This document shows, one piece after another, positions 17,285 through 28,154 of a DNA stretch of 64,000 nucleotides. How positions within the stretch are numbered: the first letter of the stretch is position 1; each line of letters begins with the position of its first letter. Below the pieces are notes generated by a model. The model made no database searches. It was given only the letters and a program-made list of their open reading frames with translations, and was not told where the DNA came from. This DNA is from Apoda limacodes (lineage: Eukaryota; Arthropoda; Insecta; Lepidoptera; Limacodidae): contig OX291561.1 of the NCBI GenBank assembly GCA_946406115.1, forward strand, positions 7,060,273 through 7,124,272, written 5' to 3'. Made by a program: the position numbers and the translations under genes.

Positions 17285-18345
17285 ACCGTGGCGTTGCGTC
17301 GCGGCTGCGGTTAAAAGACAAGAAGGTGGCTTTTTAATAAAATTAAGACAATGGCAGCGGCGACAGCGAGATGTCGAAATGCATTGTTCGGTTTTTATTG
17401 ATATTGGAATGGGAATAATAATGAGGGCTTATTTAATTATGTAGATTTAAATACAATGTAAAACTAAGAAATACTTGAAATGAAATAATGATCAGAGCTA
17501 AGTGTCACGTAGATACTTATGTGTTAGTTAACTATGTGGAAAGGTTCATCTTTCCGCATAGTTTTATAACAAATCGTTAACTATTTCGTATCGCAAACCG
17601 TAACAGCTTTATGCTACATTGTTTAACTTTGTGAAAGCAAAAGTTAATAAATGGTTTTTACATTTGCTTAATACAAAGTTATGTCAGGAATTTCGATGTT
17701 TTTCATTAAACTTACATTAATTAATTGTATGCAAATTATGGTTGCAAATTAGTTTTTCTACTTAATAACTTTCACTCATGTGCAAACTTTACTAGAATTA
17801 CCCAATAATAATAAATATTGTTAGACATTACACACAGCGCTGTCTGGCCCCAAAGTAAGCAAAGCTTGTGTTATGGATACCAGCCAACAGGTACAAATCA
17901 TTAAATATCACTTTTTTTTCTTGTAAATACATACATATCATACATGAATACACCCAGACTCAAGACAAACACATTTTTTTATATTATGACAGAAATTATT
18001 GTTCAGTGCGAAAATCGAACCCACACGTTCTGCACTGCAGCTGGGCACATTACCAAGTACACTAGGCTTAAAATCTAATGTAAAATTGTTATGTTCCCTT
18101 CTTAAACTTTGTAACCGAGACTTCAACAAATCTGCGAAAAATCGAATTAATAAGAAAGTTTTAGAAAGTGCGTCCTGCCTAAAATTTAAACACAATAGGT
18201 TACAAGGTTTTTATATACCTATAAGCAATAGTTCTCATTCTACGTAATCAGCACTTAATGCATTTCGACATTTATTTTGCTAGGTTTGCATTAAAATGTT
18301 ACGCAAGTACATGATCAAAAAGCGCTAAAAATATAGAAAAAAACT
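17285..18345. repeat. Duplicated noncoding block, copy 1 (with SINE insertion)
   Basis: It aligns by eye in the same order and orientation to 20705-21435, starting from GCGTTGCGTCGCGGCTG. Both share a hairpin AACTATGTGGAAAG...CTTTCCGCATAGTT (17528-17562) and a TATTTCGTATCGCAAACCGT stretch. This copy carries a SINE at 17821-18065 that the other lacks. No coding frame spans the conserved part. Confidence 0.75.
17821..18065 (-). mobile_element. tRNA-derived SINE, minus strand
   Basis: Reverse complement of the SINE family: it opens with ATTACACACAGCGCTGTCTG (tail end), then CTTGTGTTATGGATACCAGC, and has the box-B complement AAAATCGAACCCACACG near 18011. Its absence from the paralogous block at 20.7 kb suggests that it inserted after that duplication. 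Confidence 0.75.
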
Positions 18346-18972
18346 TACGCACTAAAGATACCACTTTACAGAACCAAATCTTATTTAGCAAATTTGCTAT
18401 TGTAAAATTGTAGGAATCGAAATGAATTATTATTTTCGATACTAGTACATACATACAGTTGGCATATTTGTAATTATTCGCTGTTTCAGTTAAGTATTGA
18501 CATCTTATGACGTAGGTAAGTTTGATGGAACTTATTGGATGGAAAATCATTTATAAATATTACTAAAAGAATTACTATACTTCAATTTTCTGTTTTTCAT
18601 TTAAGTAATACTTTTTTATAAAATATAAAAGAAAAAAAACTGTATTATAGTAATATGGCATATAAATATTTATAAAATATTATATTAGTTATAAAAACCA
18701 AAAAAAACTTAGACCTATTAATTTTAGGTAGAAAAGGTACCTATAAGGTAGAAATTATCCAAATTTCAAGATCGCCATTTTGATTTATTGCTTTCTTTTT
18801 TTTACAAGAAATGGTAATCTTCCATTATTTCTTTGTTTTGTCACACGCCGGCTGCTGCCACGGCACGCTGCGTTCGGCTCATGCGCTGTGTATAAAATAC
18901 GACCCAACAAAAACCGATAACTGGCTAATTTAACCAAATGTCTGCGACATATACATAAATATGTGTAATAGC
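18346..18972. other. Intergenic DNA, nothing recognised
   Basis: Very AT-rich, without a convincing frame. Confidence 0.5.
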
Positions 18973-19467
18973 TTTTTTTTTTTTTTTTATACCACTAAGG
19001 TGGCAAACAAGCCTACGGTCCGCCTGATGGTAAGCGGTCACCGTAGCCTATGGACGCTTGCAACACCAGGGGCATCACTCGCGCGTTGCCGACCCTTCAG
19101 AAATCCAATAACTTCTTTTTTGAAGAACCCCATACTGTAGTCCTTAGAGAAAACCTTGGCAGGGAGCTCATTCCACAACCCAAGGGTTCGCGGGAGGAAG
19201 TTTCTCTGAAACCGCACTGTTCGCGACCATTTTGGTTCCAAAGTGTGAGAATGAATTCCCTGTCGATGGCGAGCGGTGCGATGGTAGAAAGTAGCCGTGG
19301 GCATCATTTCGAACAATTCCTCAGAACACAATCCATTGTACAAGCGGTAGAACACACACAGGGAGGCAAAGTCTCTCCTCAGACTTAAGGGTTCGATACC
19401 GCAAGTGAGTTTGGGATCGTCGACAATTCTCACAGCCCGTCGTTGAACCGAGTCAAAAGGGCCAAGC
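18973..19467 (-). pseudogene. LINE (Jockey/CR1-like) reverse transcriptase C-terminus, 5'-truncated
   Basis: The minus-strand frame 19433-19038 reads RIVDDPKLTCGIEPLSLRRD ... SLCVFYRLYNGLCSEELF ... LWNELPAKVF ... FLKGRQRASDAPGVASVH. This is the conserved end of insect non-LTR reverse transcriptases, after the catalytic domain. The poly(T) at 18973-18988 is the poly(A) tail on the minus strand. The fragment is 5'-truncated near 19467, as is usual for LINE insertions, and encodes no catalytic motif. Confidence 0.8.
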
Positions 19468-20635
19468 TATATATCTAGATACGTAAAACAACAAATTGGA
19501 GGTCCAGTTGTAATAATAAAACCAACCACACCATCTCACAAAGCAACATAATAAAATGGTTGAGCGCGCACTGATAATCCTATCCTATCAATTCCTATCA
19601 ATCATAATTACCGGGCTTTTTAAATGGATAGATACCACAGATACCCCGAATTTAGCATAAATCAAACAGGACATTCGACACAATTAATAGTTAATTTCTA
19701 ATTTGTGGTTCTCATAAGTTATGTTTTATCACTAATATTTTATTTGCTCAATTATCTTTTCTATTTGATAAGGTAAGCTTAAAAGCTTAGTATTAAATTA
19801 CAATGGCTTTGGTTTTAGAATTAAGTAGAATTTTTTTAGTGTTTGAATTGTAATTGAGCATGATAAATTAAAATAGATCTCTTTATAAATAATGAAAGCC
19901 TTCTCTGGTCCTGACCTGATAGTGGAGTCTCGTATGCACATCGCTTTAACTATAGTCTTTAGTAAGAGTAATTACGTAAGATTGTGTGGTCTGTAATTTG
20001 GTGCGCATTAAAGTTGTCCGGGGTAAGATCAGCGCTCTGCTCGTCTACTTACAAGATAAGGGGCTATTTTCTTTTGTGCTCTTTATCTTTTTAAGAAAGC
20101 CGGCTTATTGTGTTGTTTCGAAAATGTTTTCTTTCTTACTTCGTTTGTTTTTCTTGACTTAAGCTCAAAGATTAATAAGGTAGTTTATGAAATTTCATTG
20201 GATACAAGATTTTTTTTTTTTTTTAATTTATGAATATAAATATAAATATTATAAATTTTTTCGGCACTAAGATTAAATATTATTATTTCACAAATCAGAA
20301 AGTCTCGTATATTAGCAGGTGCAACGCGTAAAAAGGTATTTAATGTTTTTAATTTTGAAACATACCAATTAATAACAAACAGGCATAACAGGTACGCGGG
20401 CCCAGTTTGGATTCTAGACTTTAAATACGTCTATATTTGTCGTGTGCAGATTTTCTTAAGATATTTTCCATCACAGAAAAGCCAATGGTGTGAACAGTTA
20501 CGATGCACTCCCATAATTATTTAAATATAAACATTAGCCCCACAGATATCTGTGATTAGCCCCTAATTATTTATACGTAGAGGTTGTTGAAAAACAGTCG
20601 AATTGAGAACCTTCTCCTTTTTTGAAGTCGATTGA
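19468..20635. other. Intergenic DNA, nothing recognised
   Basis: AT-rich, with poly(T) near 20210. No frame or repeat was recognised. Confidence 0.5.
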
Positions 20636-20691
20636 AAAGTACAGTGTATCACTCGGTAGCAAAAGTACAGTGTATCACTCGGTAGCAAAAT
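20636..20691. repeat. Tandem duplication of a 27-bp unit
   Basis: AAAAGTACAGTGTATCACTC followed by GGTAGC occurs twice in direct succession. Confidence 0.9.
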
Positions 20692-20704
20692 TGGTTTACT
20701 CTCT

Positions 20705-21435
20705 TTCCGTTCCGTTGCGTTGCGTCTGTGGTTAAGACAAGAAGGGGTTTTTAATATAATTAAAACAATAGCGGCGGTGACAGCGACTAGTAGTTCGTAC
20801 TTTGAACATAAAAGATTATTTAAAAATAATAATTAGGCCGTATTTAATTATCTAGATTTAGATACAATGAATAACAGTAAATGTAGAAATAAGAAATACT
20901 TAAATAACATGTAACAATGATCAGTTCAAGGAAGCAAGTAGATACTTTTGTGTTAGTTAACTATGTGGAAAGATTCATCTTTCCGCATAGTTTTGTAACA
21001 AATTGTTAACTATTTCGTATCGCAAACCGTAACAACTTCATGCTACATTGTTTTACTGTGTGAAAGTACCTGTTAATAACATTTGCTGGTTTTTAACATT
21101 CGCTAAATATAAAGTTATGTCTGGAATTTCTAGTTATTTATTTAATAAATCTTATACTGTTGCGAAATTATGGTTGAACATTATAGTTCTTTCTACTAAG
21201 TTACTTTAAGTAACTTTTTCTTTAAAGTGCATTCTTTGCAAAAATGACCTAAATTTAAAGTTAAAAGTTATCTTTATAAACAGTTTTGTTTCAAACACAA
21301 TTATTTAACCAGTTTTTTGGATATCATCAATAATTCTTATTTTTCCGAACCCTAACTTAATGCGTTTTTGACACCCACTTTGCTAGGTTTTCTTTATAAT
21401 TAAATAAGGCTAAAAGCGTTAAAAATAAAAAAAAA
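20705..21435. repeat. Duplicated noncoding block, copy 2
   Basis: Partner of 17285-18345. The hairpin AACTATGTGGAAAG...CTTTCCGCATAGTT is kept at 20959-20993, with its loop changed by one base. The CACTTTGCTAGGTTTTC stretch near 21377 matches the end of copy 1 (18274). No SINE interrupts it. Confidence 0.75.
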
Positions 21436-22113
21436 ACCGGTCAAGTGCGAGTCGTTTATAGTAATACAATGCTTTAAAATTTTTATTTATTTTTATTCAC
21501 TGAACTATGTATTAGTTTTTGACATTAATGTTATTATTTTTTCTTTCACAGGGTTTGATATATCTTGACTTAAATTTGATGAAACGTCTTTAAACTGCAA
21601 AGGGGGTATTTTGCAAAAAGTTGCAACACGCAGAATATGTGGTTCTGGCGCCTTAGGTCAGAAACTAAAATAGATACAGCAAGGTGAGGCATATTACCAT
21701 AAACTTAGTTCTTTCGACTTGTCAAAACGAGATACTCGGGAGTCGTACATTAAGACTACGAAGGGTATCCCGCCTTGTCTAAAATTGGTCCGTAAAGATT
21801 TCTAATTTCGCTAAAACGGATTACTCCGAAAGTTTTGGTCAGATTAACTCCAAATAAGTTTCAAGCGAGAGAGAAGGGTTGCTCCTGGTGTATAAGAAAA
21901 TACTGAATTATTTATGGATGTCATCTGCTACAGGATCGAAAAAAACCTTACGACTGATTACGAAGAAAAAGGATGCGAAATCTACATTGGTCAACTGCAG
22001 AGAAAAGATATATATATTATATATCAATTGGCGGAAAAAAATCTAAAATCAGCGAAGGGAAAATTCGTTAAACCAATCCCCTGGCAGCTTTAGTCTAAAA
22101 TATAGTGAAGCCT
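21436..22113. other. Intergenic DNA with one MITE-end fragment
   Basis: AACCGGTCAAGTGCGAGTCG at about 21436-21455 is a lone MITE terminus. Nothing else was recognised. Confidence 0.5.
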
Positions 22114-22393
22114 TATTTTTAGGGTTCCGTACACAAAAGGTGCTAATGAAGCCCTATTAATGACTTTATCCTGCTGTCTGTCTGACTGTCCTACTTTTAG
22201 ACCTCCTTCATTTAGAATTTTGCAGAATGGGTTTTATAATGTGGGATTTCTCAGTAAATAATAAAAAAAACAAATTGTAAAATTTAATGGTTCTCCACAC
22301 GAGAATCAGTTTTTAATTGTTTTTGCTCTATCGTTAAACTGTACTGTAGCTTTAAACTTAAAACTATTATGCATTATCTAGTGGCACGGAACT
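22114..22393 (+). mobile_element. Decayed MITE of the GGGTTCCGTAC family
   Basis: It begins TTTTTAGGGTTCCGTACACA, has a CTGCTGTCTGTCTGACTGTC microsatellite, and ends near GGCACGGAACTTT. It is much more diverged than the neighbour at 22442. Confidence 0.6.
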
Positions 22394-22441
22394 TTATGAA
22401 TATCCTAACTCCTCCCGTGGCTCTGACACATCCTATTCCCC

Positions 22442-22854
22442 ATTTTTAGGGTTCCGTATCCAAAGGGTAAAAACGGGACCCTTTTACTAAGACTCCGCTG
22501 TCCGTCCGTCCGTCTGTCACCAGGCTGTATCTCATGCACCGTGATAGTTTGACAGTTGAAATTTTCACTGAAGATGTATTTCTGTTACTGCTATAATAAC
22601 AAATACTTAGAAAACAGAATAAAATAAATATTTAAGGGGGCTCCCATACAACAAACGTGATTTATTTGCTCGTTTTTGCTAGATATTGAAAACGGATACA
22701 GAATATTTAGTTATATATTCACTTTAAAAATAAATAATTAAACTAAGATAAAACAAATATGTAAGGGGGGCTCCCATACAACAAACGTGATTTTTTTGCT
22801 GTTCTTATAAATAATGGTACGGAACCTTTCGGGCGCGAGTCCGACTCGCACTTC
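22442..22854 (+). mobile_element. Lepidopteran MITE with (GTCY)n core, copy 2
   Basis: It begins TTTTTAGGGTTCCGTATCCA, has CTGTCCGTCCGTCCGTCTGT then CACCAGGCTGTATCTCATG near the left end, two GGGGGCTCCCATACAACAAA blocks, and ends GGCGCGAGTCCGACTCGCAC. It is closely similar to 2602-3030. Confidence 0.85.
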
Positions 22855-23269
22855 TTTTTTTTTCGTACATCTCTCTCAAATTCTGATATATTGTTTGAAA
22901 ATTTCAGCATGATAATTTAACAATATAACGTATAACAGGCAGAAAAACTCTCGCTCTATCCCACAGATTTTACAACCAAACTAAAAAAGGCGTCTTCTAG
23001 CTACGTCTGATGTAAAAATAAGTTAAGATAGTTTAGCGGTAATAATAAAATATCCTACATGGATCTGGATCTGAGGGAATATACCCTTAATTTATTGTGA
23101 TGGTTTTGTTATGTATCTATAGTTTTTGCAAAAGATGGGAAAACTTAATGAGACTAGAGGATAGACGCAGAATAACAACGCTTTACTTTTTAATTGATTC
23201 AATTTAAATAATCGCAAATAAAGAAATTTAAAGAATATTTTCTATAGTGCACCATTCCTTCTTGTAGTA
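22855..23269. other. Intergenic DNA, nothing recognised
   Basis: No frame or repeat was recognised. Confidence 0.5.
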
Positions 23270-23527
23270 ACGGAGCCACTCCCTCGCAGCCTAGTTGGTA
23301 GTGCGGCCGACTGCTGTGCAAAGGGTGTGGGTGGTGGTGCTGGACAAACATTTATGTAATAAAAAAAAACATTTGTGTTTGTCTTGAGTCTGGGTGTAAT
23401 TATGTATGAAAAGTATGTATTTACAAAAAAAAAGTAATATATGTATTTGTATCCGTTGTCTGGTATCCATAACACAAGCTTTGCTTACTTTGGGGCCAGA
23501 CGGCCCTGTGTGTAATGTCCAAAAAAC
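23270..23527 (+). mobile_element. tRNA-derived SINE
   Basis: A head with GCAGCCTAGTTGGTAGTGCG (box-A-like) is followed by a degraded box B, GTTTGTCTTGAGTCTGGGTG, the TGTATCCGTTGTCTGGTATC stretch and the tail GCCCTGTGTGTAATGTCC. The body is the same as in the 1742 and 59914 copies. Confidence 0.75.
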
Positions 23528-24992
23528 TATTTATAACTATTTATTATGGCCAAGAAATTTTTGACTAGATGAATGAAGAAGGAATTTTTTTTTTGTCCAA
23601 TTAAGAGTTCCGGTTGGAATATTCCACTTCTCAAACTGCGGGGCAAATTTTTTCAAGTCGCCACGATGCAACAAATTGACTTGATTTTTGGCAACAGGCG
23701 TCTAATATCTTATATCATTAAATATTTTTTATTTCTGTTGCTATCCTTCATCCGATTCTTTTTTAAACAAAACTTGTCAACTATATGATAAATATGCCTT
23801 GCAGTATGCTGAGAGATACTTTATTACAGAGATGACAAAGATGAACACAGGTACATTATACACATAACATTATTTTGTTGCAAACAGGATAAAAACTTTT
23901 ACAACAGTTCACGGGTCCAGTTTAATCATCTAAGCTTTCATTACGTTATGAGTAAAATTAATGTATATATTTCGGCGTTCACATAAAAATAAGATAATTG
24001 CTAATAATTTTGCTTCCTAATACCCGATAAAAATGTTCGAACTTGTCTTTTATATGAAAGAATAAAGCTTTCTAGCCAAATAATGTCTACAATTTTGTGT
24101 TTTCAGTTGATTTCAAATTGAGTTTATTTTGAGTGACAAAAATATTCTCAGCGTCAAATCAAAAATTAAATTATATAAATTAATTTACTATGTTAGAAAA
24201 AACTATTACAGTAATTTGCCAGTTTTATGGATACTTTTATTTTTTTCTATAATTAGCTATGCATCGAAATACAAACAAATGAGCGGATTTGGAGTTATTT
24301 TTTCAAAGCTATTTTAATATTATCAAAATTATCAACATCGAAAAGTTAGACCATTTTTAATGAAATGGATTTATGCGTCTGTTGGTGCGTCGGTCATGCT
24401 CGCAAATTTTTTTATATCAGTTTTAAGAAGGAAACATGGTTTCAAAAGGAAATGGAACAAAATCAATTAGGCATTTTTCTTATTTCCAGTTGAGTGTACA
24501 GGATTCTATCGATACTGAAGTGGCAGCAAGGCGTGATAGCAATAAAAGTGATTAATATATTTCCTGATTCGAACGCAGCCTTTGGGTTCGAGCGGAAGCT
24601 GTAAATACTGACTGTAACAATGTACGGTCAATTGGCGACCGTAGCGGAACTAGTGTGGTGAAAAGAGATGAAACGAATACAATAAATTGTTTCCGAAAGC
24701 TATTGGCTAGGTTCACGATTCATTCCCGCTTTTGTTTTTAATTTCAATTATTTTGTTTATTTTTTTATCGAGTTTTTACACAACTCTACGACTGTTATCG
24801 GGTCTTATATATGCGATTATTTATTACATTCTAATAATGAGTTGTTGTTGGGTAAAAAGATGCCTTGATTGACTGTCGAAGGAATGATTGAATCTTTAAT
24901 GAACTAGTCAGCTGCCGTTTTGCAATAAAGCCTAATGTCAATGAATTAAACCTTACAAATAAAAGATAAAATTACAGAAATTGAATTTAGAA
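23528..24992. other. Intergenic DNA, nothing recognised
   Basis: Two short AT-rich frames (23573-23788 and 24129-24317) have compositions expected by chance. No repeat was recognised with confidence. Confidence 0.5.
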
Positions 24993-25441
24993 AATGGCGT
25001 TGTTAAAAAAAAACGAGCAAAGCTCGGTCCTTCAGGTGACTCAGCACTTGCTTTTATTAGTTACATACTTACTGATTGACTGACTGATTCAATGACATAT
25101 CAACGCACAGAACGAAGCGCTGGGTCTAGAAACTTGAAATTTGGCACGTAGGTTTCTTACGTGACTTAAGACTACACTAAGAAAGGATTTTTCAAAAATC
25201 TTTCCCTAAGGAGGTGAAATGGGGGTTGGAAGTTTGTATGAAAATCCATCAATTTTAAAAGCTAAAGGCATAAATGCATAAATTGAAAATTAAGATTGAC
25301 CTGTTTCACCGTTATAAAAAATCTCTAGGAGCCAAAACAAGGGATGAAAAATTGTATGAAAATTGTAAGTAAAACAATAAACAGTTAAAACTTTCTTTTT
25401 TTTTTTAAATCCACGCGAACTAAGTTGCGAGAAAAGGCTAG
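24993..25441 (+). mobile_element. Helitron-like element
   Basis: The GGCGTTGTTAAAAAAAAACG repeat (24993) precedes a body with ACTTACTGATTGACTGACTG, ATATCAACGCACAGAAC and CTTGAAATTTGGCACG. The element ends in GCGAGAAAAGGCTAG at 25441. The CTAG end and the shared body with 4195-4530 support a nonautonomous Helitron; the 5' end is not certain. Confidence 0.6.
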
Positions 25442-26071
25442 TAAGTATAAGCTATATTTAATAAGTCGATCGATTTACAAAAATCTAAAAACAAATGCCA
25501 TAATTTTCTATAAAAAGAATATATAAAGATATGTTTCTACTTTTTGCAGTTTGAACTCGCAACAGTAGGTTAATCGATTTTGGAAACGATCAGAAAATTG
25601 CACATTTGAGTACGGCGCAGCCTTAAAAAATATTTGACACACAGTAAATTCGATAAACGTGCTTAAAATTGATTGCGCTCATTTACACTCTATCCGAAAG
25701 CGTTGTCGAGTGGCTGAGCGCTCTTAAGCGCCATCACTAATTAATGTTTTGGATAAATGCCAAACGAGAAAAGGAGGTGGTAAAACTTAACATGTTTCCA
25801 TTTAATTTTTTTTTATGAATGTGAATGTAACATACATTACGGGTAAGCAAAGCTAACAAAACACAGGGTGTTGGATTCGCAAATAGGGGTAATATATTTT
25901 TTTTGACAGCACTTTGAGATTTAGGCCCAATTTAATATAAAACTGAATAATGGCCTCTTTTCGCCTTTTCATAATATAAAATTGAAACATGAAATAAAAA
26001 AAAAACAGTTTTAACTGAAAAAAATAAAAATATATACATTAACAGATATCAGAATCACATTTTCTAACTTT
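25442..26071. other. Intergenic DNA, nothing recognised
   Basis: AT-rich, no convincing feature. Confidence 0.5.
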
Positions 26072-26298
26072 AGGGTCAGCTCACACCGAGACGCGACGCG
26101 ACGCGGCATTTTTGAGATAGCAAAACATTATGGACATTATTTACTAGAAAAAACATACGCATCCCAACATCGCGCGACACATCTTGGTGCACTTCGACAC
26201 GTTATCTCTCACTATAATTTGTATTTTTTTGTATAGTAAACAAGGTCCATAATGTGTTGCTATCACAAAAATGTCGCGTCTCAGTCTGAGCTGACCCT
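26072..26298. mobile_element. MITE with ~60-bp terminal inverted repeats (AGGGTCAGCTCA family)
   Basis: The left end AGGGTCAGCTCACACCGAGA and the right end TCAGTCTGAGCTGACCCT are inverted repeats that extend inward through CGCGAC, ATTTTTG.GATAGCAA.ACA and TTATGGAC...TTTACTA. The total is 227 bp. The left arm has an extra CGACG repeat. There is no coding capacity, and no clear target duplication was seen. Confidence 0.85.
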
Positions 26299-26689
26299 CA
26301 CTCTAATTTTTTTGATCAAAAATCAATCATCACAAAAAAAAGTAACACAAGTAGACAACTCCTTTTGACAGACAATCATCAAATGACACTGTCACAGAAA
26401 GACAAATAAGAAGACAAAGTTATGTAGTACCTATTGACATATTTGACAAATCACGTTTCCTCAAAGAGACCCTACATTTTTATGGAATACGTAATTTTAT
26501 TTGAGTTCATACGCGGTCTCCATATTTGCCAAAGACTTAACTTACTACATGCAAAGTGACGAACGCATTTCCATTTGGACGAAAGGCACGATAGAAAAAT
26601 AGTTTGAAAATATGGTATTAAAAGTTATAATGTATTCAAAAGTTATTATTTACTGTACTAATTTTGCCTCCCTTTTTTCACCTTCTTAA

Positions 26690-26875
26690 AGGTTGAATTT
26701 TAAAAACCGCAGCTGCAGTCGGTGTGCCTCTGATCTCCTAAACGGCAGGGATGATTTTAATGATATTTTTTGTGTACGTTTGAGTGGGTTCCTGCACGGT
26801 TTGATAACACAATTGGACCCCATTAGGTGGAGCTGCAGTCAATGGGTCACTGATCTTCTCCTAAACGGTAAAAAT
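26690..26875 (+). repeat. Helitron-related fragment
   Basis: CACAATTGGACCCCATTAGG then TGGAGCTGCAGTC resembles the CAATTGGACCCGGTAGGTGG stretch inside the Helitron at 12803-13325. A CTCCTAAACGG motif occurs twice. Confidence 0.5.
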
Positions 26876-26878
26876 TAA

Positions 26879-27226
26879 ATGTACAACAATTATTTTAACA
26901 TTCGCTGCTTTAAATTCGACTCCATTATTATCATATTCCACAACTTCAGTTATTGTGAAATTTGTGGCTTGAAAAAAACACATTTCATAGAACGTAGAAA
27001 ACGCATCGAAAGGGCTAGCTTAAAATCAAAAGGATTTAAAGAAAGGCTTCCCGCCAATACTTCTACGACAGAAAATTTGACAGAAAAAGAAAAGTTAAAT
27101 AATTTAGACATAGACGCGATAGTAAACAGTGAGATATCCAAAAGTAATGTTAAATTCAAAATATCATATTTAATGTGGCGCTGCTTTTTCGGGCAGGACA
27201 ACATCTGCCGGGGCGCTATATTATAA
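26879..27226 (+). other. Protein-like open frame of unknown nature
   Basis: 115-residue frame, not recognised. The stretch from about CEICGLKKTHFIERRKRIER to LNNLDIDAIVNSEISKSN has balanced, charged composition unlike chance frames in this AT-rich DNA. A plausible acceptor (ACAACTTCAG at about 26947) and a plausible donor (AAAAGTAATG at about 27141) bracket it, so it could be an internal exon of a plus-strand gene. The frame's end runs into a Helitron at 27216 and its left neighbour is Helitron-related, so a captured gene fragment is an alternative. No partner exon was identified. Confidence 0.3.
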
Positions 27227-27427
27227 ATGCGATAGTAACTGTCTGTCTGTCTGTTACCTCTTCACGCTTAAACCGTTGTACCGATAAAGATGAAATTTGT
27301 CATGGAGATAGTATGAGTTCCGGAGTAGGACATAAGTTGCTTGAAAACGTCAAGTGCGAGTAGTTTTTTCTATAATTGAGGAGTTGCCGTTAAGATCCTG
27401 CACCGATGAAACCGCGGGCAAAAGCTA
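27216..27427 (+). mobile_element. Short nonautonomous Helitron
   Basis: It begins CTATATTATAAATGCGATAG, carries CTGTCTGTCTGTCTGTTACC, and ends GATGAAACCGCGGGCAAAAG then CTAG with a T following. About 210 bp, without coding capacity. Confidence 0.75.
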
Positions 27428-28118
27428 GTATTTTATAATCTGTACTTTATCGGCAAAACGAGATAAAATTTCTTTAGGGATTTCCTTAATTTAAATTAAA
27501 GATTATATTAATATAGCTCTTATACCGTAAATTTATAGTGCAAAATAATATTTCTGTGCAATGGAAACGGTTTCCAACTTTAACGACACAGTCTCGGTAA
27601 ATAAAGTAAGGCTCCGTCTGATAGAAAAATGCTGTGTAAAGCTCTTTGCGTGTAAAGATGCGCAGTTTGAGTTTCTTTTGACAGCAAGTCTAGTTTTAAT
27701 GAATACACTCTTCTCATTAGTTTAGGTACCTATCTCTTTATGTAAAAGACACATCACCACCCAGCCTAAACTGCTAAACAAAGTAATTATTTCATGTTTA
27801 TGTTAAAATTTACTTTAAATCCGGTATTAATGCTATCTGAAATAATTAAATAAACATGTATTTCAGGGTTTTTTGAATTGAATCTTTAAAAAAGGGAATG
27901 ACAAAATTTATGTCCAGAATAAAGATACAGAATCATCGCCACTAAATTGCTTACGATAGAAATTAGGGATTTGGAGCACGGGTTTATTTTGTATTGAAGG
28001 CATCTTAAAAAAGGTGTTTTAACGCTTATGGGTATCAACCCATAAGCGCGTAAATCGAGTGCAGCTGCAAAGTTTACAAAAATTCAACTCCTTACATAGC
28101 AAATGTACAAATCTTAAA
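27428..28118. other. Intergenic DNA, nothing recognised
   Basis: No feature recognised. Confidence 0.5.
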
Positions 28119-28154
28119 GTATATGCGAGCGAAGCTGCGGGCGAAAGTTAGTTA
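28119..28154 (+). mobile_element. Helitron 3' end fragment
   Basis: ATATGCGAGCGAAGCTGCGG followed by GCGAAAGTTAGT is a Helitron 3' terminus with TTAG in place of CTAG. Confidence 0.5.

Noticed and set aside
26140..26230. Inverted repeat that might be a microRNA precursor
   Set aside because: The pairing belongs to the 227-bp MITE termini and the middle does not fold as a short hairpin.
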